Part shown: piece after piece, positions 1 to 5,200 of the stretch
Layout: each line of letters begins with the position of its first letter
Numbering within the stretch: the first letter of the stretch is position 1
Assembly: GCA_937957985.1 (NCBI GenBank)
Contig: CALGOH010000147.1
Coordinates: forward strand, 1-5,200
Length of the DNA: 5,200 bases
Source of the DNA: an uncultured Verrucomicrobiae bacterium
GTDB lineage: Bacteria; Verrucomicrobiota; Verrucomicrobiia; Verrucomicrobiales; Akkermansiaceae
Direction of reading: 5' to 3'
Translations under genes and position numbers: made by a program
Notes under the pieces: model-generated
What the model was told of the DNA's origin: nothing
The model's input: only the letters and a program-made list of their open reading frames with translations
The model's database searches: none

Positions 1-1045
1 TGTGGCCCTGCCACCAGCCGAAGCCGGCGATCTCGTAGCCGCGGCCCTTCCAGTGGGGGAAGGATTCGTCGAAATTGGCGAGCACCTTCTTGGCCTCGCC
101 GAAGCAGTCGTCGTACTGCTTGCCGGCGTACCAGTTGATGGGCTCGGGCTTTTCTCCCTTCTTCCATGAGGCGGGCGAGTCCTTGTAGCCGGCGTAGACG
201 GTGTCGCCGACCTCGTAGCGTTCGCTGCCGGGCGGGAGGAAGTCCCAGGCCAGCGAGCGGTTGCCCTGCGAGGCCTTGAGCAGGAGCACGGGATCCTCGT
301 GGTAATCGCCGAGCAGGTGGCCGAAGCCGAGTTCGGGGCCGATGTTGTTGTCGCCGGCACCGCAGCCGACGCTCAGCCACTTGTCGGCGGTGGCGGTGAC
401 GACGCCCTTGTACCAGACGTCGTCGCGCGAGACCCAGTTGCCGTTCTTGTCGATGAGGTAGGGGAACTTGCCGTCATGCTTGACGACCGTGGAAAGGGTG
501 CCGGGGATGTCGAGGCGGGCCATCCAGCCGAGGCCGTTCGCGCCGGCGGTGAGGTAGGTGATCTTGAAGGGCACCGACTTGCCCTCGGTGAGCTGGATCG
601 GGGTGTGGGTCCGCTCGCCGCCCGGTTCCTTGCGGTGCACCTCCCTGCCGTCGACGACCATGATGTTGTGCTCGCCATCGCCGTAGCCGGGACGAAACTC
701 GAAGGTGCCGGTCTCCGTGGGAACCAGCGTGCCGCGGACGATCTGGACGCCGCCGCCGGGGTAGGGGGTGGGCTTCACACCGCCGAACTCCTCGAGCTTG
801 ACCGTCTTGACCGGCTCCATCTTGTCGTAGTCGGCCTTTGGATCGTAGTCGCCCTCGTAAAGGGAGAGGACGGGATCGACGAACTCGTCGCCCCAGCGGC
901 TGCCGCCGCCGGTGACCTGGCCGATGCCGACCATGTTCGACTGGCCGGCGAGAATGTAGACCTTGACCGGCTTTTCGGCCAGGGCCGGCAGGATGAGCAG
1001 GCCGACGAGGCCGATGATGGAGATCAGTTTGTTGGGCATTTTCAT
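1..1045 (-). CDS. Sialate O-acetylesterase-like (SASA family) secreted carbohydrate esterase, 3' end beyond the window
   Basis: Translation from the ATG at 1045 gives 348 residues with no stop before the left edge, so the C-terminus is missing. Residues 1-23 look like a Sec signal peptide: K2 and K6, a hydrophobic stretch at 7-19, and ALA before E24. AGQSNMVG at 33-40 is the nucleophile block of SASA/SGNH-type esterases, with Ser36 the expected catalytic serine. A second family block runs from about 195 to 272 (RDDVW, then GPELGFGHLLGD at 236-247, then PVLLLKA). The visible part ends in GFGWWQGH, the start of the third conserved block, so the remaining catalytic residues lie outside. Between the first two blocks, residues about 95-185 form a beta-rich insertion resembling a PA14-like module. 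Known SASA proteins remove O-acetyl groups from sugars; the substrate here is not known. An alternative ATG lies two codons downstream (1039). The gene follows the 746-residue gene on the same strand. No good Shine-Dalgarno is seen before either start. Confidence 0.5.
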   Translation of the reverse strand, partial: MKMPNKLISIIGLVGLLILPALAEKPVKVYILAGQSNMVGIGQVTGGGSRWGDEFVDPVLSLYEGDYDPKADYDKMEPVKTVKLEEFGGVKPTPYPGGGVQIVRGTLVPTETGTFEFRPGYGDGEHNIMVVDGREVHRKEPGGERTHTPIQLTEGKSVPFKITYLTAGANGLGWMARLDIPGTLSTVVKHDGKFPYLIDKNGNWVSRDDVWYKGVVTATADKWLSVGCGAGDNNIGPELGFGHLLGDYHEDPVLLLKASQGNRSLAWDFLPPGSERYEVGDTVYAGYKDSPASWKKGEKPEPINWYAGKQYDDCFGEAKKVLANFDESFPHWKGRGYEIAGFGWWQGH

Positions 1046-1130
1046 GGGGATGACTACCCGGGGTGGAGGCGGGGCCTTTCGCGGGTGCGCAGGAATTCTT
1101 CCGTTGGCTGCTCGGGGCCGGCCGGCCTGG

Positions 1131-1263
1131 CAGTGGCATGACCGTCCCGATGATGGGCTGGGAATGCGGTCCGGTTGATGGCCCCTGCGTTATCTGGAGA
1201 AGGGCCGCGGCCGCCCCGGTCCGGCGAATCCTACCGTTCATGACCGGGACGGTCATGCCACTG
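1131..1263. repeat. 133-base element bounded by perfect 19-base inverted repeats
   Basis: The left arm at 1131-1149 reads CAGTGGCATGACCGTCCCG, and 1245-1263 is its exact reverse complement; 95 bases lie between them. Similarity continues weakly beyond the arms on both sides: outward with about 7 of 11 positions matching, and inward with ATGATG against GTCATG. Each arm is therefore the core of a longer, imperfect repeat unit. The structure fills most of the 235-base gap between two same-strand genes. It could be a REPIN-like pair, a short MITE-like element, a pair of operator sites, or a processing or attenuation structure in the leftward transcript. No transposase gene is seen here. Confidence 0.5.
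1239..1257. other. Hairpin (8-bp stem, 3-base loop) in the intergenic gap
   Basis: CATGACCG at 1239-1246 and CGGTCATG at 1250-1257 pair perfectly around GGA. The hairpin overlaps the right arm of the larger inverted repeat. The left arm can form only a poorer version, with six of eight pairs. It lies 24 bases past the stop of the upstream minus-strand gene. It lacks a T-run on the minus-strand side, so it is not a classical intrinsic terminator. It may stabilise or attenuate the leftward transcript, or simply be the palindrome of a REP-like unit. Confidence 0.5.
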
Positions 1264-1280
1264 GCAGCCTGGGCGGGCGT

Positions 1281-3521
1281 TCAGGGCCTCTCGACGCGGA
1301 AGGGCAGGTCGCGGGCGGTGATCCAGACGCTCGGTTGCAGGTTCTGGCCGCCGCCCTTCATCCCGAGCAGGACGACCTCGAGGTCTTGGCCGACGTGCGA
1401 CTCGTCGAGCGGGAAGAAGTAGGTGAAGCCGGTCTTGGTGCGGCGGGCCGGGTATTCCCAGGTGTTGGCCGGGTAGGAGACGGCGCGGGAGGGCGCGCCG
1501 ACCAGCCGGTCGCCGACCTTCATCGCCGCGTAGCAGCCCTCCTCGCCGTGTTCGCCCTCGACGGCGACGCAGAGGTAGGAGGTCGGCGTGATCTCGTCGG
1601 TCTTCACGGTCGCCGACCATGCCTTGACCGCCGGCACGGCATCCGGGTGGGCGAAGAGGTTGCTGCCCCGCCAGTCGTCGCGCGGGAGCATGAGGTCGCC
1701 GCGCCACGCCTCGAACTCGGCGACGCGCTCGGGAGCCACCTGCATGCGGAAGTAGCGCCAGTCACCCTCGGGCGGATAGACGTTCAGGGTGTTGCCGTGG
1801 ATGATCTGTTCATCGGAAGGCGTCCAGTTGACGAGATCGTTGCTGAACTGCGCGCCGAGCTGCTCGTTCCTGATCAGGGTGCTGTCGAGCGCCTGGGTGT
1901 GGATGGCGATGCGGTCGAAGGAGACCGGGGTGGCGAAATCGACGCGCAGGGCGCCGTCGGAGATCCGCATGTCGCGGTTGCGGACGAACACGTCGAAGAC
2001 GGTGGCCGGGTCGCCGTCGAACATGTAGCGGTCGGACAGCGCGCGGGCCTGCATGAGGGGCTGGTCGAGGAAGGCCTGGCGCGCCTCGGCGACGGCCGGG
2101 ATGTCGGTCGGACCGGAGCGCTCCAGGCTGCGGAGTTCGAGCGCGTTGTTGTCGGCGGCGAAGACGGTGGCCTCGTAGAGGCCTTCCCAGTCGTCGGGAA
2201 GTCCGGTCTCGGAAAGGTCGGCCAGCTTGCGGTGCCAGGGCTGTTGGAGTTCGAGCGGAACCAGTTTTTCGATCACCGGTTCCTGCCCTTCGACGTTCCT
2301 GATGACGCGGTAGGGTCCCTCGGCGATGGCGGGCTCGTCGCAGCCCTTGGTGGTGGCGAGCAGCAGCGCGGCGCGGAAGGGATGGACGGTGATCTTCACG
2401 GTGTCGTCGGCCTTGAGATCCTTGCCGAGGATCTCCTCGTAGGGGTGGAAAAGGCGCGCCTCGCGGCCGCCCGTGGCGGTGAGGCCGATTCTTTCGTCGA
2501 GCGCGACCTCGTAGGTGACGGGTTCCCAGGTCAGGTTGCGCAGGGTGATGAGGCGGGTGCTTTCATCGCCGCGGGAGACGGCGTGGGGACCGTAGGTTTC
2601 CTCCGGAAGCACCATGCCGCTGACGAGGATGTCGCGGTACTTGCGGTGCAGGTTGAAGATGCGCGCGAGCTTCGGGTATTCGTCGTCGCTGAGGAACCAC
2701 GGGCTGCCGTAGAGCTGCGGCGCGAGGATCATCGAGCGGTTGAAGGCCTGGAGGATGAGGTCGTCGGCCCAGTAGTCGAGGCACGACGAGAGGCACACGC
2801 CGTGGTCCTCGGCGAGGCGCTTGAGTTCCGGCGGCAGACCGCGGCTCAGCGCCTTGGCGCGGTTGTGGGTGGCGGTCGCGGTGTTGGCCATGTGGACGTC
2901 GATGTAGGTTTCGGCGCCCTCCCAGAGGAAGGTGGTCACGTAGGGCTCGGCCTCGCCGAGGTTGAGGCGGTGGTTGAGCACAATGAGGTCCGGCCTGTGC
3001 TTGCGGCAGGCCTTCATCAGCTCGATGAAGGCGGGCTGCTTCTCGTCGCGGAGCTGGCCGCAGACGGCGTCCATCTTGAAAAGCTCCATGTTGTGGTCGC
3101 GGCACAGGCCGGCGAGGAAGTCGATGCGGGCCTGCTTTTCCTCATCGGTGTCGCCGAAGCCGTCGGGCCCGAGCCACACGCCGAGCCGACCGCCGAAGCC
3201 CTCGGCCATCTCCGCGGCCGGGCCGAAGCTGTCGGGGAACTGGGTCTGGAACTTGCGGGTGTCGGGCGAGCCGTAGTACTGCGGCGCGTCCACCGCGCCG
3301 GCGTCGAAGGCGTAGATGTCGAGGACCATGCCGTACTCGTCGTGCAGCCACTGGAAGAAGCCCATGTTGGCGGCGGTGTGCTCGATGGTGGCGCCCTCGT
3401 TGGTGTTGTTGATCCAGGTGAAGTAGTGGGCGCGGGACGGCGAGCTCTCGTTGGCGCCGGGGAAGACGTCGGCGGCGAGCAGGGGAGAAGCGAGCAGGGC
3501 GGGAAGGAGGAGGTGTTTCAT
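1281..3521 (-). CDS. Secreted multidomain putative alpha-glycosidase (GH-D clan-like barrel) with F5/8 type C-like domain
   Basis: This is a complete 746-residue protein starting at the ATG at 3521 and ending at TGA 1283-1281. Residues 1-17 look like a signal peptide (MKHLLLPALLASPLLAA), giving export. Residues about 25-310 read as a TIM-barrel glycosidase. LGVWLGPDG at 113-121 is followed by ELFKMDAV at 146-153, whose K149-x-D151 resembles the nucleophile motif of GH27/GH36 alpha-galactosidases. D249, D253 and D254 in CLDYWADDL are candidate acid/base residues. Residues about 320-395 look like the usual C-terminal beta-domain of such barrels. Residues about 490-605 resemble a discoidin (F5/8 type C) carbohydrate-binding domain: FDGDPATVFD, then FSNDLVNW, then WRYFRMQV. 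Residues about 620-746 are a further beta-rich region that I do not recognise. The specific substrate cannot be read from sequence; the K-x-D assignment is inference. The gene is divergent from the fucosidase and precedes the esterase gene on the same strand. No clear Shine-Dalgarno is seen. Confidence 0.5.
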   Translation of the reverse strand: MKHLLLPALLASPLLAADVFPGANESSPSRAHYFTWINNTNEGATIEHTAANMGFFQWLHDEYGMVLDIYAFDAGAVDAPQYYGSPDTRKFQTQFPDSFGPAAEMAEGFGGRLGVWLGPDGFGDTDEEKQARIDFLAGLCRDHNMELFKMDAVCGQLRDEKQPAFIELMKACRKHRPDLIVLNHRLNLGEAEPYVTTFLWEGAETYIDVHMANTATATHNRAKALSRGLPPELKRLAEDHGVCLSSCLDYWADDLILQAFNRSMILAPQLYGSPWFLSDDEYPKLARIFNLHRKYRDILVSGMVLPEETYGPHAVSRGDESTRLITLRNLTWEPVTYEVALDERIGLTATGGREARLFHPYEEILGKDLKADDTVKITVHPFRAALLLATTKGCDEPAIAEGPYRVIRNVEGQEPVIEKLVPLELQQPWHRKLADLSETGLPDDWEGLYEATVFAADNNALELRSLERSGPTDIPAVAEARQAFLDQPLMQARALSDRYMFDGDPATVFDVFVRNRDMRISDGALRVDFATPVSFDRIAIHTQALDSTLIRNEQLGAQFSNDLVNWTPSDEQIIHGNTLNVYPPEGDWRYFRMQVAPERVAEFEAWRGDLMLPRDDWRGSNLFAHPDAVPAVKAWSATVKTDEITPTSYLCVAVEGEHGEEGCYAAMKVGDRLVGAPSRAVSYPANTWEYPARRTKTGFTYFFPLDESHVGQDLEVVLLGMKGGGQNLQPSVWITARDLPFRVERP

Positions 3522-3727
3522 GAGCGATGGGTGGGGCGGGTGCCGGGGGGATAAGAACCACGGGAGGATGGGAAATCACGGAATTTCGACGATATGGCCC
3601 GGGAGTGGACCGCGCGCGCCCACTCGCGCTTCTCGGGTCGGTCGGTGCGCGACTGGGGTCGCGCGGTCCTTTCCTGGCCGACGAATCTCTTGGTCAAATC
3701 AAGTGGCGAGGTCCAAGCTGACCCCGC
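3522..3727. promoter_or_regulatory. Divergent intergenic region between the 746-residue enzyme gene and the GH29 gene
   Basis: This 206-base gap must hold the start signals for both outward-facing genes unless transcription enters from elsewhere. No convincing promoter can be named. The best candidate towards the fucosidase is TTCCTG at 3671-3676, then 17 bases, then TCAAAT at 3694-3699; its -35 match is poor. GAGGT at 3708-3712 lies 15 bases before the fucosidase ATG, rather far for a ribosome-binding site. The centre is occupied by the REP-like inverted pair at 3607-3669. The stretch 3522-3606 shows no structure that I recognise. Confidence 0.5.
3607..3669. repeat. REPIN-like inverted pair of 23-base palindromic repeats
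   Basis: Copy A (plus, 3607-3629) and copy B (minus, 3669-3647) share the pattern GGACCGCGCG, two variable bases, CCCA, one variable base, TCGCGC. They match at 20 of 23 positions and face each other across 17 bases, so the whole 63-base block can fold into one long hairpin. Each copy is also palindromic by itself. B has a perfect 7-bp stem (GCGCGAC/GTCGCGC, loop CCCA); A has the same stem with one mismatch. This arrangement is that of REPINs, which are mobilised in trans by RAYT transposases. No RAYT gene is present here, so the assignment rests on structure alone. Confidence 0.5.
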
Positions 3728-5098
3728 ATGAAAGCACGACCATTCCTTGCAGGGCTCGGGCTTCTGGTTCTGCCCGTCCCGTCCACCGCGACGGAATCCA
3801 CGCCCGCCCCGTCATCCCAGGAGGACGCTGGTCAGCTCGAGAGGGCCCGGCAGGAACGCATCGGCTGGTGGCGGGACGCGCGCTACGGGCTGTTCATCCA
3901 CTGGGGGCTCTACGCCATTCCCGCCGGAACCTGGAAGGACAAGGTCTACGACCACGGTTACTCCGAGTGGATCATGTTCAGCGAGAAGATCCCGCGGGAG
4001 GAATACGCGCAACTGGCCAAGCGCTTCAATCCCGAGGCCTTCGATGCCGATGCGTGGGTCGAGGTGGCCCGGAAGGCGGGGATGAAGTACGTGGTGATCA
4101 CAGCGAAGCATCACGACGGCTTCAGCCTCTTCGACTCCAAGGTCACGGACTACGACGTGATTAACGCCACGCCCTTCGGCCGCGACATCATCAAGGAACT
4201 GGAGGAGGCCTGCCACCGCGCCGGATTGCACTTCGGGGTGTATTATTCCGTCGATCGCGACTGGTATCGACCCACCGGCCAGGGAAACCGCTACAAGCAG
4301 ACCAACACGTGGGATTTCCCCGACTCCACCGACGAGGACTTCGACCGCTACTTCGAGGAAATCGCGCTGCCGCAGGTGAAGGAACTGATCACGAACTACG
4401 ACATCGACCTGGTCTGGTTCGACGCCATCGAGATGAAGAGCCCGGACCAGATCAAGCGCACCTACGAGGCCATCCGCGGGCTCAGTCCGGACACCATCAT
4501 CAACAGCCGGATCTGGAGCCCGGTGTTTCCCAAGGAGATCCCGCCGCCCTACTGCGACTACATTTCCTCGGGCGACAACAAGATCCTCGAGAACTCGGTC
4601 GACTTCGAATGGGAGAATCCCGGATCGATGAACACCAGCTACGGCTACAACAGGAACGACCACAAGTGGGTGGAGTCCGATGAAATCGTGCGCCGCCTCG
4701 CGGACATCGTGAGCAAGGGCGGCAACTATCTCCTGAACGTCGGTCCGACCGCGGAGGGAACCTTTCCCCAGCCGTGCATCGACCGCCTGCTGGAAGCGGG
4801 CAAGTGGATGGAGATCAATGGCGAGGCCATCCGCGGGGCGTCCGAGTGGAAGGTGCATGGTGAGGACGATTCGGTCTTCTTCACCGCCAAGGGAGATGTG
4901 GTCTACGCCATCTGCACCAAGCCGCGGCAAGGCGGGTTGATGCTCGATGCCTTCAAGGACATCGAAGTGAAGGCAATCGAGGCGCTGGGTTCCGAGGAGA
5001 AGATCAAATGGGAACGGGTTGCGGGAGGGCTCCGGCTATCGGCTCCTCAGGAGATACCCGATCCCGCGGGTGTGGTGTACCGGATTGCGACGAAGTGA
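3728..5098 (+). CDS. Secreted GH29 alpha-L-fucosidase
   Basis: This is a complete 456-residue protein, within the usual size for family GH29 retaining alpha-L-fucosidases, which release terminal alpha-L-fucose from glycans. The start at 3728 is chosen because it gives a signal peptide: K2 and R4, a hydrophobic stretch at 6-16, and S-T-A at 19-21 as the likely cleavage site. No lipobox cysteine is present. Family blocks are clear: RYGLFIHWGLYAIPAGTW at 52-69, the fucose-binding KHHDGFSLFDSK at 127-138, and DLVWFDAIE at 227-235, where D232 is the expected nucleophile. FEWENPGSMNTSYGY at 293-307 follows, where E296 is a plausible but unproven acid/base. GGNYLLNVGPTAEG at 331-344 and the W-M-E-INGEAI block at 360-368 complete the barrel. 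Residues about 372-456 form the small C-terminal beta-domain. There is no added carbohydrate-binding module. The gene runs divergently from the 746-residue enzyme and is flanked on both sides by REP-like repeats. Family assignment is near certain; linkage specificity is unknown. Confidence 0.5.
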   Translation: MKARPFLAGLGLLVLPVPSTATESTPAPSSQEDAGQLERARQERIGWWRDARYGLFIHWGLYAIPAGTWKDKVYDHGYSEWIMFSEKIPREEYAQLAKRFNPEAFDADAWVEVARKAGMKYVVITAKHHDGFSLFDSKVTDYDVINATPFGRDIIKELEEACHRAGLHFGVYYSVDRDWYRPTGQGNRYKQTNTWDFPDSTDEDFDRYFEEIALPQVKELITNYDIDLVWFDAIEMKSPDQIKRTYEAIRGLSPDTIINSRIWSPVFPKEIPPPYCDYISSGDNKILENSVDFEWENPGSMNTSYGYNRNDHKWVESDEIVRRLADIVSKGGNYLLNVGPTAEGTFPQPCIDRLLEAGKWMEINGEAIRGASEWKVHGEDDSVFFTAKGDVVYAICTKPRQGGLMLDAFKDIEVKAIEALGSEEKIKWERVAGGLRLSAPQEIPDPAGVVYRIATK

Positions 5099-5108
5099 GG
5101 GATGCCTT

Positions 5109-5200
5109 TTATGGGCGGCGGACCGCGCGAGCCCACTCGCGCATTCGCACCGTTTCGGCCGCACCGGCGGCTTCGCGGATAAGTTGTTCCAACTCCTCTT
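5109..5200 (-). CDS. Possible C-terminal tail of a converging gene, partial
   Basis: From the right edge the minus strand is open for 29 codons to a TAA at 5111-5109. The encoded tail begins EELEQLIREAAGAAETV and ends REWARAVRRP. The first half looks like an amphipathic helix, as in a real protein. The last part, however, coincides with the REP-like repeat at 5120-5142, which reads as R-E/D-W-A/G-R-A-V in this frame in all three copies. The tail may therefore be a true gene end running into the repeat, or a chance open frame; another minus-strand frame here is also open. The family is not recognisable. If real, the gene converges on the fucosidase gene with only 10 bases between the stops. 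Confidence 0.5.
   Translation of the reverse strand, partial: EELEQLIREAAGAAETVRMREWARAVRRP
5120..5142 (+). repeat. Third copy of the 23-base REP-like palindromic repeat
   Basis: It differs from copy A (3607-3629) at one position, with A in place of C, and so gains a perfect 7-bp stem: GCGCGAG and CTCGCGC around CCCA. It lies 21 bases past the fucosidase stop codon. No inverted partner occurs before the window ends. There is no following T-run, so it is not a standard intrinsic terminator, although a stable GC hairpin here could protect the 3' end of the fucosidase mRNA. Confidence 0.5.

Noticed and set aside
299..1141. A 280-codon plus-strand open frame opposite the esterase gene
   Set aside because: It has an Ala/Val/Asp/Gly-rich shadow composition and no motif; the opposite strand carries the GQSNM and GPELGFGH esterase blocks.
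1335..3554. A 739-codon open frame on the plus strand opposite the 746-residue gene
   Set aside because: It is an antisense shadow caused by high GC. Its translation is low-complexity, rich in G, A, V, E, D and R, with no domain-like blocks, whereas the minus strand has a signal peptide and glycosidase motifs.
3527..3721. A 64-codon plus-strand open frame in the divergent gap
   Set aside because: It runs through the palindromic repeat pair and looks like translated repeat sequence; there is no ribosome-binding site, signal or domain.
1046..3727. tRNA, CRISPR or riboswitch in the intergenic gaps
   Set aside because: No cloverleaf, no regularly spaced direct repeats and no recognisable aptamer core were seen; the structure present is explained by the inverted repeats.
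3812..4930. A 372-codon minus-strand open frame opposite the fucosidase
   Set aside because: It is the antisense shadow of a clear GH29 gene, with biased composition and no recognisable features.
5120..5142. Intrinsic terminator for the fucosidase gene
   Set aside because: The GC stem is strong, but no T-run follows it; the only TTTT (5107-5110) comes before the stem. It is better described as a repeat copy.
5182..5194. Small palindrome AGTTG-TTC-CAACT near the right edge
   Set aside because: A 5-bp stem is short enough to occur by chance, and it falls in a possible coding region.

Overview
This GC-rich window (roughly two-thirds G+C, with long spurious open frames opposite every real gene) holds three genes for predicted exported carbohydrate-active enzymes, plus what may be the tail of a fourth gene. 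The style of the proteins suggests a polysaccharide-degrading bacterium of the PVC group, most likely Verrucomicrobiota or possibly Planctomycetota. They include a SASA-type esterase with a beta-rich insertion, a barrel enzyme fused to a discoidin-like domain, and a GH29 fucosidase. The taxon is inferred from this style, not proven.

Layout, left to right. Positions 1-1045 (minus) carry the N-terminal 348 residues of a sialate O-acetylesterase-like protein that continues off the left edge. Positions 1046-1280 are a 235-base gap containing a 133-base structure bounded by perfect 19-base inverted repeats, with a tight hairpin in its right arm. Positions 1281-3521 (minus) encode a 746-residue secreted multidomain protein. 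It has a putative alpha-glycosidase barrel with a K-x-D motif like that of clan GH-D, then an F5/8 type C-like domain and a further beta-rich C-terminal domain. Positions 3522-3727 are a 206-base divergent intergenic region containing a REPIN-like inverted pair of palindromic repeats. Positions 3728-5098 (plus) encode a complete secreted GH29 alpha-L-fucosidase. Positions 5099-5200 hold a third copy of the palindromic repeat and, on the minus strand, possibly the last 29 codons of a converging gene.

Together the three enzymes look like part of a small locus for degrading a decorated, fucose-containing glycan. The fucosidase would remove terminal alpha-L-fucose, the esterase would remove acetyl groups, and the 746-residue enzyme would cut another, unidentified glycosidic link. 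No transporter, sulfatase, regulator or fucose-catabolic gene is visible here, so the substrate cannot be fixed.

The most notable non-coding signal is the repeat family found at 3607-3629, 3647-3669 (inverted) and 5120-5142. Two of its copies keep a perfect 7-bp stem although the innermost base pair differs (G:C versus C:G). That is a compensatory change, and it argues that the hairpin itself is the conserved object.

[Form note: the original answer gave no confidence values for features; the 0.5 in every feature is a placeholder required by the schema, not an estimate.]
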